A DNA stretch of 64,000 bases from Microbulbifer hydrolyticus (GCF_009931115.1 NZ_CP047491.1:2059501-2123500); one strand, 5' to 3'. Numbered from the stretch's first letter, positions 36,567-47,840 are shown. Notes: generated by a model not told the origin, from the sequence alone. Made by a program: numbers and translations.

Positions 36567-36606
36567 GGTTTTCCTTGCACAGGTCCGTTCTGGTGTTGCG
36601 ATTGCA

Positions 36607-36951
36607 TCAGCTGCACTTGCCATTGCGCGGGGGGCGCGCTTGCATTCGAGCGAGGGCATTGGTGTTCTCAGTCATAAATGCCGGGTTAGCGGTGAGCGTC
36701 GTGTCGAGTACCTGCTTTGCCCATTTAGGAAGCGACGGGTTGAGACTGTAAAAGACCCACTGTCCCTGGCGACGATCACTGAGTAACTCGTGTTGGCGCA
36801 ACTGCGCCAGATGGCGCGAGATCTTTGGCTGGCTCTGGTTGAGCGCTTCCATGAGCTCACACACGCAGAGTTCACCTTCACGGGCGATAAGCAGCAGGCT
36901 GCGCAACCGGGTGTCATCGGCGAGGCATTTGTAGAAGTCCAGTGGATTCAC
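36607..36951 (-). CDS. arsR: Arsenic-responsive repressor ArsR
   Basis: ArsR/SmtB winged-helix repressor released by As(III). 114 residues from GTG 36951 (GGAGCG seven bases upstream); the frame extends upstream but through the operator region. Metal site ELCVCEL with Cys29 and Cys31 in helix alpha-3, recognition helix SQPKISRHLAQLR, wing RRQGQWVFYSL. First gene of arsR-arsC-acr3. AT-rich repeats lie just upstream as the likely operator. Confidence 0.95.
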   Translation of the reverse strand: MNPLDFYKCLADDTRLRSLLLIAREGELCVCELMEALNQSQPKISRHLAQLRQHELLSDRRQGQWVFYSLNPSLPKWAKQVLDTTLTANPAFMTENTNALARMQARPPRNGKCS

Positions 36952-36979
36952 AGTTTCGCTCCATTTGATCCGCCGCGGA

Positions 36980-37004
36980 GAATATATTAAAAAAGGAATA
37001 TATG
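36980..37004 (-). promoter_or_regulatory. AT-rich repeats upstream of arsR, likely ArsR operator
   Basis: On the minus strand ATATATTC occurs twice in direct orientation, 17 bases apart, around a T6 tract. Each contains the palindrome core ATAT. ArsR operators in Pseudomonas-like bacteria are AT-rich ATATATTC-type sites overlapping the promoter. Position 30-55 bases upstream of arsR supports autoregulation. Confidence 0.5.
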
Positions 37005-37094
37005 AAATACCGAATGTGTCGAGCTGCATGTGACGCCACGCGTCGACTCATTCAGCGAGTAATTACGGAGAAGTGGAAGTTTAAGGGAAGAGAA

Positions 37095-37115
37095 AGGCGG
37101 AGCGGTGCTCCGCCT
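37095..37115 (-). terminator. Rho-independent terminator of xthA
   Basis: AGGCGGAGC and GCTCCGCCT form a perfect 9-bp stem with a 3-base loop; the minus-strand tail is TTCTCTT. 27 bases after the xthA stop. Confidence 0.8.
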
Positions 37116-37141
37116 CTGCAGTACGCAAGTGGCCCGCGGGA

Positions 37142-37957
37142 TCAGATATCGAATTCAGCCCATACCGGTGCGTGGTCGGAAGGGCGCTCCATACCGCGGA
37201 TATCGTAGTCAATCCCGGTCGCTACGCATTTATCCGCCAGGCATTGCGAGGCCAGGATCAGGTCGATACGCAGGCCGCGGCGCGGCTCCCGGTCAAATCC
37301 CCGGCTGCGATAATCAAACCAGCTAAACAGATCGTCGGTCTCCGGGTTCTGGGCGCGGAAGGTATCGATCAGCCCCCAGTTGTGGATCTTTTCCAGCCAC
37401 TCGCGCTCTTCGGGTAGAAAGCTGCACTTGCCGTCACGGAGCCAGCGTTTGCGGTTGGCTTCGCCAATACCGATATCCAGGTCCGTCGGGGAGATGTTCA
37501 TATCGCCAATGACCAGGACCGGTGCTTTGCTATCGCACTCCTGGTTCAGGTAGGCATCCAGATCGGCGTAGTATTTCTGCTTGGCTGGGAATTTGGTGGG
37601 ATGCTCGCGGTTTTCGCCCTGAGGGAAATATCCATTGAGCACGGTGAGCGGCTGGTCTCCTCCGATATCAAATTGGCCGGCAACAAGGCGGCGCTGCGCA
37701 TCCTCGGCATCGGTAGGAAAGCCGTATTGCTTTTTGACAAACGGGTAACGGGAGAGGAGGGCAACACCGTAATGGGTCTTCTGGCCGAAGTAGATCACTT
37801 CATAGCCCAGGTCGCGAATCACATCGACCGGGAAGTCCTCATCGGTAACTTTGGTTTCCTGCAGCCCAATGATATCGGGAGAGTGGCTCTCCACCAGTGC
37901 TTCCATCTGGTGCAGTCGCGCACGGATACTGTTGACGTTAAAGGATACTACTTTCAT
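37142..37957 (-). CDS. xthA: Exodeoxyribonuclease III / AP endonuclease
   Basis: Mg-dependent AP endonuclease and 3' exonuclease of base excision repair. 271 residues from ATG 37957 (GGGGAGAG upstream). Endonuclease-exonuclease-phosphatase fold motifs in order: [55 protein letters not shown], and the C-terminal RPSDHAPVW with the catalytic Asp-His. Normal length. The prc terminator lies just upstream, so it needs its own promoter. Confidence 0.96.
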   Translation of the reverse strand: MKVVSFNVNSIRARLHQMEALVESHSPDIIGLQETKVTDEDFPVDVIRDLGYEVIYFGQKTHYGVALLSRYPFVKKQYGFPTDAEDAQRRLVAGQFDIGGDQPLTVLNGYFPQGENREHPTKFPAKQKYYADLDAYLNQECDSKAPVLVIGDMNISPTDLDIGIGEANRKRWLRDGKCSFLPEEREWLEKIHNWGLIDTFRAQNPETDDLFSWFDYRSRGFDREPRRGLRIDLILASQCLADKCVATGIDYDIRGMERPSDHAPVWAEFDI

Positions 37958-37975
37958 TTGCTCTCCCCAGAAGTC

Positions 37976-38016
37976 AAAAAACCGAAGCCCGTTATTCGCG
38001 AGAATACCGGGCTCGG
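37976..38016 (-). terminator. Rho-independent terminator of prc
   Basis: Minus strand: CCGAGCCCG (38016-38008) pairs with CGGGCTTCGG (37991-37982) with one bulge, plus inner TATTC-TCGC-GAATA, then six T (37981-37976). It ends about 20 bases before the xthA start. Confidence 0.88.
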
Positions 38017-38076
38017 TTTTCAATCGTTATATGGCCGGTTGCGTGTCCGGCCTTGTGATTACATCAGCGCAGGCAG

Positions 38077-40179
38077 TTAGTCGAAGTTGGCGACCTGCGG
38101 TGAGCTAGCGTGCTTTTTTAGGCCGATAAAGTCCGCCATGATGTAGCCCGCTTCATTCAGTACTGGATCATCTTCCAGTGTGATTTCCACCGGGCCACCA
38201 ACGGGCTCAACGTCTTCAGACTCACTTTTTTCCATCGCTTCGAAGCTTTCGTAAGGTTCCAGGCCTTTTGCCTTGCGGCGCTGGTTTTCCATCGCGAGCA
38301 ATTCCTGGTTCATCTGTTCCCGTTCCTGTATACGGGTTTCTTCATTCAGCGACACGGTCTTTCTGTTGGCCCGCTCAGTCTGGTAGTCAAACTGAGACCG
38401 CAGGTAAACAAAGTCCGGGTCGACCTCGGTACGCTTGTTGTGTTTGCGGGCAAGGTCGGGGACCATTTCCTTGAGGTTGAAATACTTCGCGTGGCGCACA
38501 GCGTGAATGCGATCCCAGGGCAGGGCGGTGTCGTACGCGCTTTCTCCCACGCTGTCACTGTCGATCAGTTGCGGCATGCTGATGTCCGGCGAGACACCGG
38601 CGTGCTGCGTGCTGTCACCTGACACCCGGTAGAACTTGGACTGGGTAATCTTCAGCTGTCCTTCCTTGAGAGGCGCCATGGTTTGAACCGTGCCCTTACC
38701 AAAAGACTGGTTACCCACGACCAGACCGCGGTTGTAGTCCTGAATCGCACCGGCAAAAATCTCGGAGGCGGACGCGGAGAGGCGGTTGATGAGCACGACC
38801 AGCGGGCCGCGATACATGGCGCGGGAGCGGGAGCGGTTGTGGCGAGAAATCTGCTCGTTGGCATGACGGATCTGAACCACCGGTCCCTGATCGATAAACA
38901 GGTCGGTGAGCATGGTGGCTTCCTGCAAGGAGCCGCCGCCATTGTTGCGCAAATCCAGGACTATACCGTCCACGCCTTCCTTCTGTAACTCGTCCAGCAG
39001 GCGGGCCACATCGCGGGTGGTGCTCTTGTAGTTCGGGTCGCGGCGTCGGTAGGCCTCGAAGTCGATATAGAAGGTGGGCAGGTTGATGACGCCAACCTTG
39101 TAATTCTGCTCGCCATCGGAAAACTCAAAGACAGCCTTCTTGGCCGCCTGGTCCTCAAGCTTTACCTTGCTGCGCTTGATGGTGATGGTGCGATGGGAAC
39201 CGTCGCCACCGGTAGGGATGGTTTCAAGGCGCACGAAAGTGCCGGCAGAACCGCGAATCAGATCGACCACATCATCCAGACGCCAGCCAACGACATCTAC
39301 CATTTCGCCTTCTTTATCCTGGCCTACCGCCACGATCTTGTCGTTCGGCTTGATCTTGCTGGTGCGGTCGGCAGGGCCGCCGGCCACCAGGCGAGCAACC
39401 TTGGTGTATTCATCTTCCATCTGCAGTACCGCACCGATACCTTCCAACGAGAGCGACATGCTCATGTTGAAGTTCTCGAGCGAGCGGGGAGAGAGGTAAT
39501 TGCTGTGCGGGTCATACAGGCGGGTGAGCGAATTCATGTACAGTTCGAACACGTCGTCTGAGTTCTGCTGACCAAGACGCTTGAGCTGTCCCTTGTAACG
39601 GCGCTTGAGAAGATCCGCGATCTCTTCATCGCTTTTATCTGTCAGGCGCAGATTCAGCACACTGGACTTGAGGCGCTTGCGCCACAGATCATCTGCCGCG
39701 CTGATGGACTGCGGCCATTCGCTTTTCTCGCGGTCCAACTCCAGTGACTCATCCTTGGTGAAGTCGAACTTGGGCAGGCCGTTGTCCAGCTGGGACAGTA
39801 TGTCGTTGAGACGGTCCGACACCCGCATGCGGTAGCGGTTGTAGATCTCGAATCCCCGGTCAACATTGCCAGCCTTCAGGTCGTCGTCCAGCTTGGTACG
39901 CCACTGACGGAATTCATTGATGTCCGACGACAAGAAGTAACTTCTGGTGGGGTCGAGGCTGTCGATGTATTCATCCCACAGCCCGGTGGACATTTCATCC
40001 CCCACCTTGAGTTTGTTGTAGTGCAGCATTTCAAGCTTGCTGACGATCTCGCGGGCAGTACCGCCCTGGTCTTCATGCGGCTTGAGTTCTTCGACTTCTG
40101 CGAGGGAAACTGGCGAGATGATAACCAGAAGGGAAAAGGAAAGGCCGGAAATCAGTGCGGCTATTCGATTGCTAAGCAT
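38077..40179 (-). CDS. prc: Carboxy-terminal processing protease Prc (Tsp)
   Basis: Periplasmic serine-lysine protease that trims or degrades envelope proteins from their C-terminus. 700 residues from ATG 40179 (E. coli Prc 682); the frame is open 15 codons further up. Signal sequence (IAALISGLSFSLLVIISPVSLA), an N-terminal helical domain, PDZ around 245-330 (SLEGIGAVLQMED, AGGPADRTSKIKPNDKIVAV), and the S41 catalytic core with DLRNNGGGSL, NRLSASASEIFAGA and SFGKGTVQT (Ser and Lys dyad), then a DUF3340-type C-terminal domain. Single-gene unit with its own terminator. Confidence 0.96.
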   Translation of the reverse strand: MLSNRIAALISGLSFSLLVIISPVSLAEVEELKPHEDQGGTAREIVSKLEMLHYNKLKVGDEMSTGLWDEYIDSLDPTRSYFLSSDINEFRQWRTKLDDDLKAGNVDRGFEIYNRYRMRVSDRLNDILSQLDNGLPKFDFTKDESLELDREKSEWPQSISAADDLWRKRLKSSVLNLRLTDKSDEEIADLLKRRYKGQLKRLGQQNSDDVFELYMNSLTRLYDPHSNYLSPRSLENFNMSMSLSLEGIGAVLQMEDEYTKVARLVAGGPADRTSKIKPNDKIVAVGQDKEGEMVDVVGWRLDDVVDLIRGSAGTFVRLETIPTGGDGSHRTITIKRSKVKLEDQAAKKAVFEFSDGEQNYKVGVINLPTFYIDFEAYRRRDPNYKSTTRDVARLLDELQKEGVDGIVLDLRNNGGGSLQEATMLTDLFIDQGPVVQIRHANEQISRHNRSRSRAMYRGPLVVLINRLSASASEIFAGAIQDYNRGLVVGNQSFGKGTVQTMAPLKEGQLKITQSKFYRVSGDSTQHAGVSPDISMPQLIDSDSVGESAYDTALPWDRIHAVRHAKYFNLKEMVPDLARKHNKRTEVDPDFVYLRSQFDYQTERANRKTVSLNEETRIQEREQMNQELLAMENQRRKAKGLEPYESFEAMEKSESEDVEPVGGPVEITLEDDPVLNEAGYIMADFIGLKKHASSPQVANFD

Positions 40180-40566
40180 AAGGAGTCTCTTTATACGTCC
40201 TACATCAAGGCGTCCCACTGTCATTATGAACCGGACGCGGTCTTCCGGAGCAGTGGCGACTTATAGCTTAGGACAAGTATAAAGGCTGAAAGCTCCGAAA
40301 GGCATGTATTGCTTCATTAACGAGGCGAAAGGTGTCTCAATTGCGCTGGTCTCCGGGATGCTTTTCCCGTCAGCTGTTCCACCAGAGCCTCTAATTGCTC
40401 TAAATACATCGCCCTGCAAATATCAGACTGCCCAAAAAAGGGTCTCAGATCAAAAAAGCGGCAAAATGAGCCTGAAATACGCCCAATCGACTGCCCCTGG
40501 ACCGGCAAGTCACCCCAAATGGTGCGAGTAGCTCCGGAGTTCCACCATCAGGGCCACCATAGCCCC
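40180..40566. other. Intergenic region upstream of prc, no gene seen
   Basis: 387 bases between the prc start and the end of the TetR gene. Short frames on both strands lack family features or a start context. Presumably holds the prc promoter; no clear boxes. Confidence 0.45.
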
Positions 40567-41196
40567 TTATTTACGCAGGTGCAGGGAAGACTGCAGCATC
40601 TCCAACATTGCGAGAATCTGCTTCTCGCCGACTTCGACGAGATCGTATGCCTTGGGGTTCATCAGCCAGTCCTGCAACAGGCCCAGAACGCCGGCGTGCA
40701 GAATCGGCACCGCCATCTCGATATTCAGGTCTGCCGGCAACTGACCGGCCTCGACAGCCGCGGTCACCAAATTTCTCAGGCGCATGGTGCCTTCGTCGTG
40801 TCCGTCAGAACAACGCTGGTGGATCTCACCATTCTCCGCGACCCACTCACAACGCAACAGGATGATCGAGAAGATTCGTCGCCACTGTTCGTTGATCATG
40901 ACCTCGCGATACATGAACAGCCAGCGATTTTGCAGCTCTCCAAGCGGGTCCTTGCAGCTATCCAGTGGCGCCTGGCACAGGGATTCATCCGGCAATCGAA
41001 TACGGTCTGCCAGGGCGCTGAACAGATCCGCCTTGTTCTGGAAGTGACCGTAAACCGCACCGCGAGTCACACCCGCGAGCTCCGCGATTTCGGTGAGTGA
41101 AGGGCGCGAGACACCCCGGCGATCGAACACGTCGATTGCCGCATCAAGTATGCGTTCACGTGTTTCCAGCGCATCTTCTTTTCTGCGTTTGGCCAT
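40567..41196 (-). CDS. TetR-family repressor of the adjacent RND pump (AcrR/TtgR type)
   Basis: 209 residues from ATG 41196. N-terminus MAKRRKEDALETRERILDAA, then a helix-turn-helix block AELAGVTRGAVYGHFQNKADLF, closely matching AcrR/TtgR/NalD-type repressors. The C-terminal ligand pocket is helical. Divergent from the efflux genes; two palindromes lie in the 334-base gap, one in each promoter. Inferred role: repress pump genes and itself until a drug binds. Confidence 0.9.
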   Translation of the reverse strand: MAKRRKEDALETRERILDAAIDVFDRRGVSRPSLTEIAELAGVTRGAVYGHFQNKADLFSALADRIRLPDESLCQAPLDSCKDPLGELQNRWLFMYREVMINEQWRRIFSIILLRCEWVAENGEIHQRCSDGHDEGTMRLRNLVTAAVEAGQLPADLNIEMAVPILHAGVLGLLQDWLMNPKAYDLVEVGEKQILAMLEMLQSSLHLRK

Positions 41197-41286
41197 GAAA
41201 TGGATCCTGGACTCTCTATCGCTCGCCATTGACTGACAGGGCAACCTGAGTACCGCGTCAGCTATTCCGTACTGCAGTCTAGTTCA

Positions 41287-41302
41287 TATTCATGCATGAA
41301 TA
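41287..41302. promoter_or_regulatory. Operator 1, perfect 16-bp palindrome
   Basis: TATTCATGCATGAATA. It lies in the 17-base spacer of the likely tetR promoter on the minus strand (TTTATT and TAGACT, the latter at 41281-41276). Related to the E. coli AcrR operator, which has TACAT/ATGTA arms. Confidence 0.65.
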
Positions 41303-41307
41303 AATAG

Positions 41308-41337
41308 TTGATATTCATTCATGCATGTATTTAAAAT
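41308..41337 (+). promoter_or_regulatory. Pump promoter with embedded operator 2
   Basis: TTGATA (41308-41313), 18-base spacer, TAAAAT (41332-41337). ATTCATGCATGTAT (41317-41330), a slightly imperfect copy of operator 1, fills the spacer, so bound repressor would block polymerase. Confidence 0.6.
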
Positions 41338-41530
41338 GCGACCATCCGCCAGATTAGTCACGTAAGTCTGCTGGCGACGATTCTTTCTTGATCGGGTATT
41401 TCAGTCAGCCCGTCATGTTTTTTCAGGCATCGTCATCCCGGAGTTCCGGGTGCGATGCCTTTTGTTTACGGATTCACTCATCTGCCGCGCCCGTAAACGG
41501 CGCCGGCATGGATGCAATTTCGAGGTTTTC

Positions 41531-42754
41531 ATGTTGCACAAGAACAAGACATTGATCTCCGGCAGCTTGCTGTTGGCCGTGGTCCTGTTGTCCGCCTGTG
41601 GTGAGAAGCAACAGGCCATGCAGGGACAGACACCACAGGTGACTGTCGTCACCCTGGCCAGCGAGCCCGTGACTCTGACCCGGCAGTTGCCTGGTCGCAC
41701 CAGTCCCTCCAAGGTCGCTGAAGTACGCCCCCAGGTGGATGGTTTGGTGAAAGAGCAGCTGTTCAAGGAGGGGGGCATGGTGGAAGCCGGGTCGCCTCTC
41801 TATCAGCTGGATGCCGCCCGTTATCAGGCGGATTACGACGGCGCAAAGGCCTCCCTTGAGCGCGCCGAGGCAACATTGAACGTTACCCGTTTGAAAGCGA
41901 GTCGCACCAAAGACCTGGTAAAGAGCGGAGCAGTGAGCAAGCAGGACAACGACACCGCAATAGCCTCACTGCATCAGGCGAAGGCGGATGTAGCTGCTGC
42001 CAAGGCCGCTGTGGCGCGCAGCAAGGTAATGCTGGAGTTTGCGCGTATCCGAGCGCCGATCAGCGGTCGCATTGGAATCTCATCAGTAACCCAGGGAGCG
42101 CTGGTAACGGCCAACCAGAGCAGCGCGCTGGCCACCGTACAACAGCTGGATCCGATCTATGTCGATCTTACCCAGTCGGTCAGCGAGCTATTGAACCTCA
42201 GGCAATCGGTGGCTTCAGGCGATCTGAAACGCGCAGACAACCTGCCGGTGACCATCCTGCTGGAGGACGGAAGCCAATACCCACACGCTGGCAGACTCGA
42301 ATTCTCTGAGGTAAGTGTGGATCCGACCACCGGCAGCGTGCGTTTGCGTGTTGTGGTCCCCAATCCTGACCACCTCCTGCTTCCGGGAATGTATGTACGT
42401 GCCGCGGTGGGGAGTGGCCAGCGTGACGACGCGATTCTGGTGCCACAGCAAGGCATCGCCCGTGACCCCAAAGGCAACACGACCGCCATGGTAGTGGGGG
42501 AGGGAAATACCGTTGAGTTACGCCCTGTCAGGGTTTCCCAGACGGTAGGCTCCAACTGGCTGGTTGAAAGTGGCCTCAAGGTCGGTGACCGCGTGATTGT
42601 GGAAGGGTTGCAGAAGATCCGTCCGGGCGCGGTTGTGAGCCCCGGAGAGGCGGAAGCACCGGCACCGGTCGACCTGCCGGCACCGAGCCTTAGTACGGCA
42701 GGCCATGAAGCGTCGGGCGCCAGAGAGCGAGCCAGCAACGCGGACAAGGGGTAA
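41531..42754 (+). CDS. RND efflux periplasmic adaptor lipoprotein (AcrA/MexA type)
   Basis: Membrane fusion protein bridging the inner-membrane pump and an outer-membrane channel. 407 residues from ATG 41531. Signal peptide with lipobox LLSAC (Cys23). Beta-barrel and lipoyl half-motifs ([40 protein letters not shown]) flank an alpha hairpin (residues about 100-170). Pro/Ala-rich C-terminal tail. Five bases upstream of the pump gene. No OprM/TolC-like channel gene follows, so it must use one encoded elsewhere. Confidence 0.95.
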   Translation: MLHKNKTLISGSLLLAVVLLSACGEKQQAMQGQTPQVTVVTLASEPVTLTRQLPGRTSPSKVAEVRPQVDGLVKEQLFKEGGMVEAGSPLYQLDAARYQADYDGAKASLERAEATLNVTRLKASRTKDLVKSGAVSKQDNDTAIASLHQAKADVAAAKAAVARSKVMLEFARIRAPISGRIGISSVTQGALVTANQSSALATVQQLDPIYVDLTQSVSELLNLRQSVASGDLKRADNLPVTILLEDGSQYPHAGRLEFSEVSVDPTTGSVRLRVVVPNPDHLLLPGMYVRAAVGSGQRDDAILVPQQGIARDPKGNTTAMVVGEGNTVELRPVRVSQTVGSNWLVESGLKVGDRVIVEGLQKIRPGAVVSPGEAEAPAPVDLPAPSLSTAGHEASGARERASNADKG

Positions 42755-42759
42755 CAGCG

Positions 42760-45700
42760 ATGGCAGGTTTCTTTATTGATCGCCCAATTTTTGCCTGGGT
42801 GATGGCCATGGTGGTCATGCTCTTCGGTGGCCTCGCGATCACAAAATTACCCGTAGAGCGCTACCCGGACATCGCACCACCGGTGGTTTCCATCTCGGCA
42901 GCCTATCCGGGCGCCTCGGCGAAAGTGATCGAAGACACTGTGACTCAGGTGATCGAGCAGAATATGAAAGGCCTCGATGGCCTGATCTACATGTCTGCCA
43001 CGAGTGAGTCTATCGGCACCGTGGGTATCACCCTGACATTTGCCAATGGGACAGATCCGGATATCGCCCAGGTTCAGGTGCAGAACAAGCTACAGCTGGC
43101 GATGCCGCTGTTACCGGAAGAAGTGCAGCGGCAGGGGATTACGGTGGGCAAGGGCCGTTCCGGATTCCTGCTGGTCGCGGGTTTTGTATCCACCGACGGC
43201 AGCATGGAGAAAGCGGATATTGCCGACTTCGTGGTGTCAAATGTGGTCGACCCACTTAGCCGTGTGCCGGGCGTGGGCAGTATTCAGGTGTTCGGGTCAA
43301 AATATGCCATGCGTATCTGGCTCGATCCAAACAAGCTCGATGCCTACCAGTTAAGCCCCACCGATATCATCGCCGCAGTCAGGAACCAGAACCAGCAAGT
43401 GGCAATCGGTAGCCTTGGTGGAACACCGGCGGTTGAAGGCCAGCAGCTTACGGCAAGCATTACCGCCCAGAGCCGAATGCAGACTCCAGAAGAGTTCCGC
43501 AACGTCGTGGTGCGTGCGAATACCGATGGTTCCGTGCTGACGCTCGGTGATGTGGCCCGTGTAGAACTGGGGGCGGAAAGCTATGGCAACATTACCCGTT
43601 ATAACCGTGCGCCGGCGACCGGTGTGGCCATCTCACTTGCGACCGGCGCCAACGCGCTGGATACCGCCGAAGCGGTAAAAGCCAAGCTGGGCGAGCTGAC
43701 TCCTTACTTTCCTGCCGGTCTCAAATTCGTGATTCCCTTCGATACCACACCATTTGTAAAAGTGTCGATCGAGGGCGTCCTGCAGACATTGGTAGAAGCG
43801 GTTGTACTGGTGTTCCTGGTGATGCTGCTGTTTTTGCAGAACATCCGCGCCACGATTATTCCGACGATTGCGGTTCCGGTGGTTTTGCTGGGCACCTTTG
43901 GTGTTCTTTCACTGATGGGCTTTTCCGTCAACATGTTGACCATGTTCGCCATGGTCCTGGCCATCGGCCTGCTGGTGGATGACGCTATTGTGGTGGTGGA
44001 AAATGTCGAAAGGGTGATGCGAGAGGAAAACCTCTCGCCCAGGGAAGCCACCAAGAAGTCCATGAAACAGATCACCGGCGCCCTTGTCGGAATCGGCGTG
44101 GTACTGTCCGCGGTATTCGTGCCCATGGCGTTTATGGATGGTGCCACTGGCGTGATATATCGTCAGTTTTCCGCGACGATTGTCGCTGCCATGACCTTTT
44201 CCGTGCTGGTGGCCATCGTGCTGACACCGGCACTCTGCGCGACCATGCTGAAACCGGGCACACACGCCACCCAAACCGGTTTTTTTGGCTGGTTTAACCG
44301 CACGTTTGATCGCGGTGCCAAGTCCTACCAGCGCGGCGTGCGTGGCATTCTGGCCCGCAACGGCCGGTTTATGCTGATCTTTGCGCTGCTCGCGGGTGTG
44401 ATGGTGTTCCTGTTCGTGCGCTCACCCAGCTCGTTCCTGCCGGAAGAAGATCAGGGTGTGTTGTTCTCACTGATCCAGACCCCTGTGGGGGCAACGCAGG
44501 AGCGCACCATGGAGTCCGTGCACAAGGTAGAAGACCACTTCCTCAACAACGAGAGCAGCGTGGTTGAGTCCGTGTTCTCAGTACAGGGATTCAGCTTTGC
44601 GGGTAGTGGCCAGAACAATGCCATGGCCTTTATCAAGCTGAAGGATTGGGATGAACGGGAAGAAGACACTGAGCAGGCGCAGTCTGTCGCCATGCGCGGT
44701 ATGGGTGCGCTGAGTCGGATAAAGGACGCGATCGCCTATGCGTTTTCCCCGCCGGCACTGCCGGAGCTCGGCACCTCCGCCGGTTTCGCCATGTACCTCA
44801 AGGACAACGCCAACCAGGGGCATGAGGCCCTGATCGCGGCACGCAATCAATTGCTTGGGATGGCCGCACAGAGTCCGCTGCTTACCGGTGTTCGCCCCAA
44901 CGGCCAGGAGGACACGCCGCAGTTCCGCCTGAAAGTAAATAATGCCAAGGCCTCGGCACTGGGAGTTTCGATCGGTGATATCAACAGCACCCTCGGCGTT
45001 GCCTGGGGTGGGCAGTACATCGATGACTTTATTGATCGCGGGCGGATCAAACGTGTGTACATGCAGGCGGATGCGCCGTATCGGATGAACCCGGAAGACT
45101 TCCGGCTCTGGTCTGTACGCAACAACATTGGCGAGATGGTGCCGGTGTCTTCCTTCGCTACCTTCGACTGGGAATATGGCTCCCCGCGACTGGAACGCTA
45201 CAACGGGGTTCCCGCGGTACAAATCCAGGGGCAGGGCGCTGCGCGTGTAAGTTCCGGAGAGGCGATGGCGGAAATGGAACGATTGGTCGGCCAGTTGCCG
45301 GAAGGTTTCGGGCTCGAATGGACAGCTCTTTCCTATCAGGAACAGCAGGCCGGGTCGCAGACCACACTATTGTATGCCCTGTCGATCCTGATCGTATTCC
45401 TGTGCCTGGCTGCACTGTATGAAAGCTGGACGGTACCCACCGCGGTATTGCTCGTTGCACCGCTGGGTATTCTGGGCGCTGTGATTGCAAGCAATCTGCG
45501 CGGCTTTGACCGGGACATCTATTTTCAGGTGGCGATGCTTACCACTGTGGGGCTCACCAGTAAAAACGCGATTCTGATTGTGGAGTTTGCCAAGCAGAAT
45601 CTCGAGGCGGGAATGGAGCTGATCGAGGCAACCATGCACGCGGTACGTGACCGCCTGCGCCCGATCATCATGACGTCGCTGGCATTCGGTCTTGGTGTCT

Positions 45701-45942
45701 TGCCGCTGGCACTTGCCACGGGCGCTGGTTCCGGTGCGCAGCAGGCTATCGGCACCGGTGTTCTCGGTGGCATGCTGGTGGGAACGCTACTGGGTATTTT
45801 CTTTATCCCGCTGTTCTTCGTAGTGATTCAAAAGCTGTTTGGTGGTCACAATGCTGCGGAACCTGACAGCCGCTTTACCGATTCACTTTCGCTTGCGAAA
45901 AGCAGTGAACCCCAGCGGGAACCCTCTACAGATCCCGCATAG
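42760..45942 (+). CDS. RND multidrug efflux transporter, HAE1 family (AcrB/MexB type)
   Basis: Trimeric proton-driven inner-membrane exporter. 1060 residues, the full length. N-terminus [42 protein letters not shown]4 with the paired Asp of the proton relay in [18 protein letters not shown]; second half with [14 protein letters not shown] and [15 protein letters not shown] (the TM10 Lys). Twelve membrane segments and two periplasmic porter loops in the expected positions. Controlled by the divergent TetR. Likely exports hydrophobic drugs or bile-like compounds. Confidence 0.97.
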   Translation: MAGFFIDRPIFAWVMAMVVMLFGGLAITKLPVERYPDIAPPVVSISAAYPGASAKVIEDTVTQVIEQNMKGLDGLIYMSATSESIGTVGITLTFANGTDPDIAQVQVQNKLQLAMPLLPEEVQRQGITVGKGRSGFLLVAGFVSTDGSMEKADIADFVVSNVVDPLSRVPGVGSIQVFGSKYAMRIWLDPNKLDAYQLSPTDIIAAVRNQNQQVAIGSLGGTPAVEGQQLTASITAQSRMQTPEEFRNVVVRANTDGSVLTLGDVARVELGAESYGNITRYNRAPATGVAISLATGANALDTAEAVKAKLGELTPYFPAGLKFVIPFDTTPFVKVSIEGVLQTLVEAVVLVFLVMLLFLQNIRATIIPTIAVPVVLLGTFGVLSLMGFSVNMLTMFAMVLAIGLLVDDAIVVVENVERVMREENLSPREATKKSMKQITGALVGIGVVLSAVFVPMAFMDGATGVIYRQFSATIVAAMTFSVLVAIVLTPALCATMLKPGTHATQTGFFGWFNRTFDRGAKSYQRGVRGILARNGRFMLIFALLAGVMVFLFVRSPSSFLPEEDQGVLFSLIQTPVGATQERTMESVHKVEDHFLNNESSVVESVFSVQGFSFAGSGQNNAMAFIKLKDWDEREEDTEQAQSVAMRGMGALSRIKDAIAYAFSPPALPELGTSAGFAMYLKDNANQGHEALIAARNQLLGMAAQSPLLTGVRPNGQEDTPQFRLKVNNAKASALGVSIGDINSTLGVAWGGQYIDDFIDRGRIKRVYMQADAPYRMNPEDFRLWSVRNNIGEMVPVSSFATFDWEYGSPRLERYNGVPAVQIQGQGAARVSSGEAMAEMERLVGQLPEGFGLEWTALSYQEQQAGSQTTLLYALSILIVFLCLAALYESWTVPTAVLLVAPLGILGAVIASNLRGFDRDIYFQVAMLTTVGLTSKNAILIVEFAKQNLEAGMELIEATMHAVRDRLRPIIMTSLAFGLGVLPLALATGAGSGAQQAIGTGVLGGMLVGTLLGIFFIPLFFVVIQKLFGGHNAAEPDSRFTDSLSLAKSSEPQREPSTDPA

Positions 45943-45966
45943 TCAGTCGACGATCTTGTAAACCTT

Positions 45967-46002
45967 GGCCGGGCCTCGCGAAAGCAGCCCGGCCTTTTTT
46001 TC
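45967..46002 (+). terminator. Rho-independent terminator of the RND operon
   Basis: GGCCGGG (45967-45973) and CCCGGCC (45988-45994), followed by eight T. Ends just before the convergent modC stop. Confidence 0.9.
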
Positions 46003-46006
46003 GCGA

Positions 46007-47158
46007 TCACCTGACGATGGCGACGGATTTGATCTGGGCCCAGAGTTTACTGCCGGCAACGATCGAAAGCTGATGTAACGAACGGCGTGTAATTCGAGCG
46101 ATCAGGCGGGTTGCAGTGGAGGACGCATTGCCTTCCGAGACGGATTGCGGAACTAAACGCACCAGCACCATCGCCGGATCTCGATCCGGGCTTATCTCCT
46201 GTACGACTACCGGCAGCCTGTTGAGGATACTGGACCGCCGGTCTTCGGTCAGGGTGAGACTTATATCCCGGGCGAGTATCCTGATACGGATGGTTTCGCC
46301 AACCGTTTCCCCACCGTCACGCAGCCACAGGTCGCCGCCGTCAAACGTGCCCCTCACTAGTTTCCACTGTACGTCGCGCTGCGCAATTTCCGCTTCTACT
46401 AACACGCCGAGATCATCCCCCTGCGGTACCGGAAAGTCCTCGCGTGACATCAGCGATGCGGCGTTTCCTTCACTGACAATTTTTCCTTCATCCATCAGCA
46501 GAAGGTAGTCCGCCAGACGCGCAATTTCCTCGACCGAATGACTGACATACAGAATGGGGATATCCAGGGCGCGGTGCAATTTCTCAAGATACGGCAGGAT
46601 TTCCCGCTTGCGCATCGGGTCGAGCGACGCGAGTGGTTCATCCATCAAAAGCAATCTGGGGTTGATGAGCAGGGCCCGCGCAATGGCGACCCGCTGCTGT
46701 TCACCGCCGGACAGGGCATCTGGCCGTTGCGTGAGCAAGTGCCCGATACCCATCAGCTCGATGATATCGGCGAACTCGGCTTCTGAAACATCCTGCGCGG
46801 CGCGTTTGCGGGCAAACGCCAGGTTGCCCGCGGCACTCAGATGGGGAAAAAGGCTTGGCTGCTGAAACACAAATCCCAGTGGGCGCTGGTGAACTGCCAG
46901 TGAGTTCCGGCGGTCCCCTGCAATTTGCCAATGTTGGCCATTGACTGTGAGACTGCCGTTATCACATGCCTGTAACCCCGCAATACACCGAAGCAGGGTG
47001 GTCTTGCCGGAGCCGGAGGGCCCGAAAACACCGGTAACCCCGCTACCGGGTAAATCCAGCTGGACATCGAGGGCAAACGGTTCACGCGCACCTTCTGATG
47101 GCCGCGGAAGGTAAAAATGGCCTCGAATACCCTTTGCCGCGTTCGAATCAAGCGCCAT
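46007..47158 (-). CDS. modC: Molybdate ABC transporter ATP-binding protein ModC
   Basis: Cytoplasmic ATPase of the molybdate importer. 383 residues from ATG 47158, overlapping the modB stop by 11 bases. Walker [10 protein letters not shown] near residue 45, signature [15 protein letters not shown], Walker [13 protein letters not shown], switch His in YVSHSVEE, and a C-terminal MOP/TOBE molybdate-binding domain (residues about 300-360; [13 protein letters not shown]). Operon modA-modB-modC. Molybdate would supply molybdenum cofactor enzymes, none of which is in the window. Confidence 0.95.
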   Translation of the reverse strand: MALDSNAAKGIRGHFYLPRPSEGAREPFALDVQLDLPGSGVTGVFGPSGSGKTTLLRCIAGLQACDNGSLTVNGQHWQIAGDRRNSLAVHQRPLGFVFQQPSLFPHLSAAGNLAFARKRAAQDVSEAEFADIIELMGIGHLLTQRPDALSGGEQQRVAIARALLINPRLLLMDEPLASLDPMRKREILPYLEKLHRALDIPILYVSHSVEEIARLADYLLLMDEGKIVSEGNAASLMSREDFPVPQGDDLGVLVEAEIAQRDVQWKLVRGTFDGGDLWLRDGGETVGETIRIRILARDISLTLTEDRRSSILNRLPVVVQEISPDRDPAMVLVRLVPQSVSEGNASSTATRLIARITRRSLHQLSIVAGSKLWAQIKSVAIVR

Positions 47159-47840
47159 AACGCAGCCCCACCGCCGACTTGCGCTGCTGCAATAGGTAGA
47201 GCGACAGCAAGACCGCAAACGAGAATACAATCATGCTCGCGGACAGCCAGTGTGCCTGAGTGTATTCAAGTGCTTCCACATGATCGTAGATTTGTACGGA
47301 AACCACTCGGGTTTCTCCCGGAATATTGCCACCAATCATCAGCACCACGCCGAACTCGCCCACGGTATGCGCAAACCCGAGTACCGCCGCGGTGAGAATA
47401 CCGGGCTTGGCCAGGGGGAGGGTGACATGCCAGAAAGTGTCCCACGGACTCGAGCGTAACGTGGCCGCCACTTCCGCGGGCCGAGGGCCCTGAGACTCGA
47501 TCGCGTTTTGAATGGGCTGCACCACAAACGGAAGTGAATAGAGCAGGGAAGCTATCACCAGTCCCCAGAACGTAAAAGGTAATGTGCCCAGCCCAAGCGC
47601 CTGGGTAAATTGGCCCATTGGACCGTTCGGGCCCATGAAGATCAGCAGGTAAAACCCGAGCACTGTTGGGGGCAGTACCAGAGGCAACGCGACCAGGGCG
47701 CTTACCGGTCCTCTAAGCGCAGAGCGGGTATTTGCCAGCCATAACGCGAGCGGCGTACCGAGTAACAGCAGCAATGCCGTTACCGTGGTGGCGAGACGGA
47801 GTGTGAGCCAGATTGCCCCCCAGTCGGTATCACTCAACAT
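47148..47840 (-). CDS. modB: Molybdate ABC transporter permease ModB
   Basis: Inner-membrane channel of the importer. 230 residues from ATG 47840 ([20 protein letters not shown]). About five to six membrane segments; the EAA loop [20 protein letters not shown] binds ModC. Overlaps modA by 11 bases. A longer frame upstream reads through the 9-base repeat as an Arg/Lys run and is not used. Confidence 0.95.
   Translation of the reverse strand: MLSDTDWGAIWLTLRLATTVTALLLLLGTPLALWLANTRSALRGPVSALVALPLVLPPTVLGFYLLIFMGPNGPMGQFTQALGLGTLPFTFWGLVIASLLYSLPFVVQPIQNAIESQGPRPAEVAATLRSSPWDTFWHVTLPLAKPGILTAAVLGFAHTVGEFGVVLMIGGNIPGETRVVSVQIYDHVEALEYTQAHWLSASMIVFSFAVLLSLYLLQQRKSAVGLRYGA

Noticed and set aside
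40304..40531. Short frames on both strands between prc and the TetR gene
   Set aside because: No ribosome site, no family features and atypical composition.
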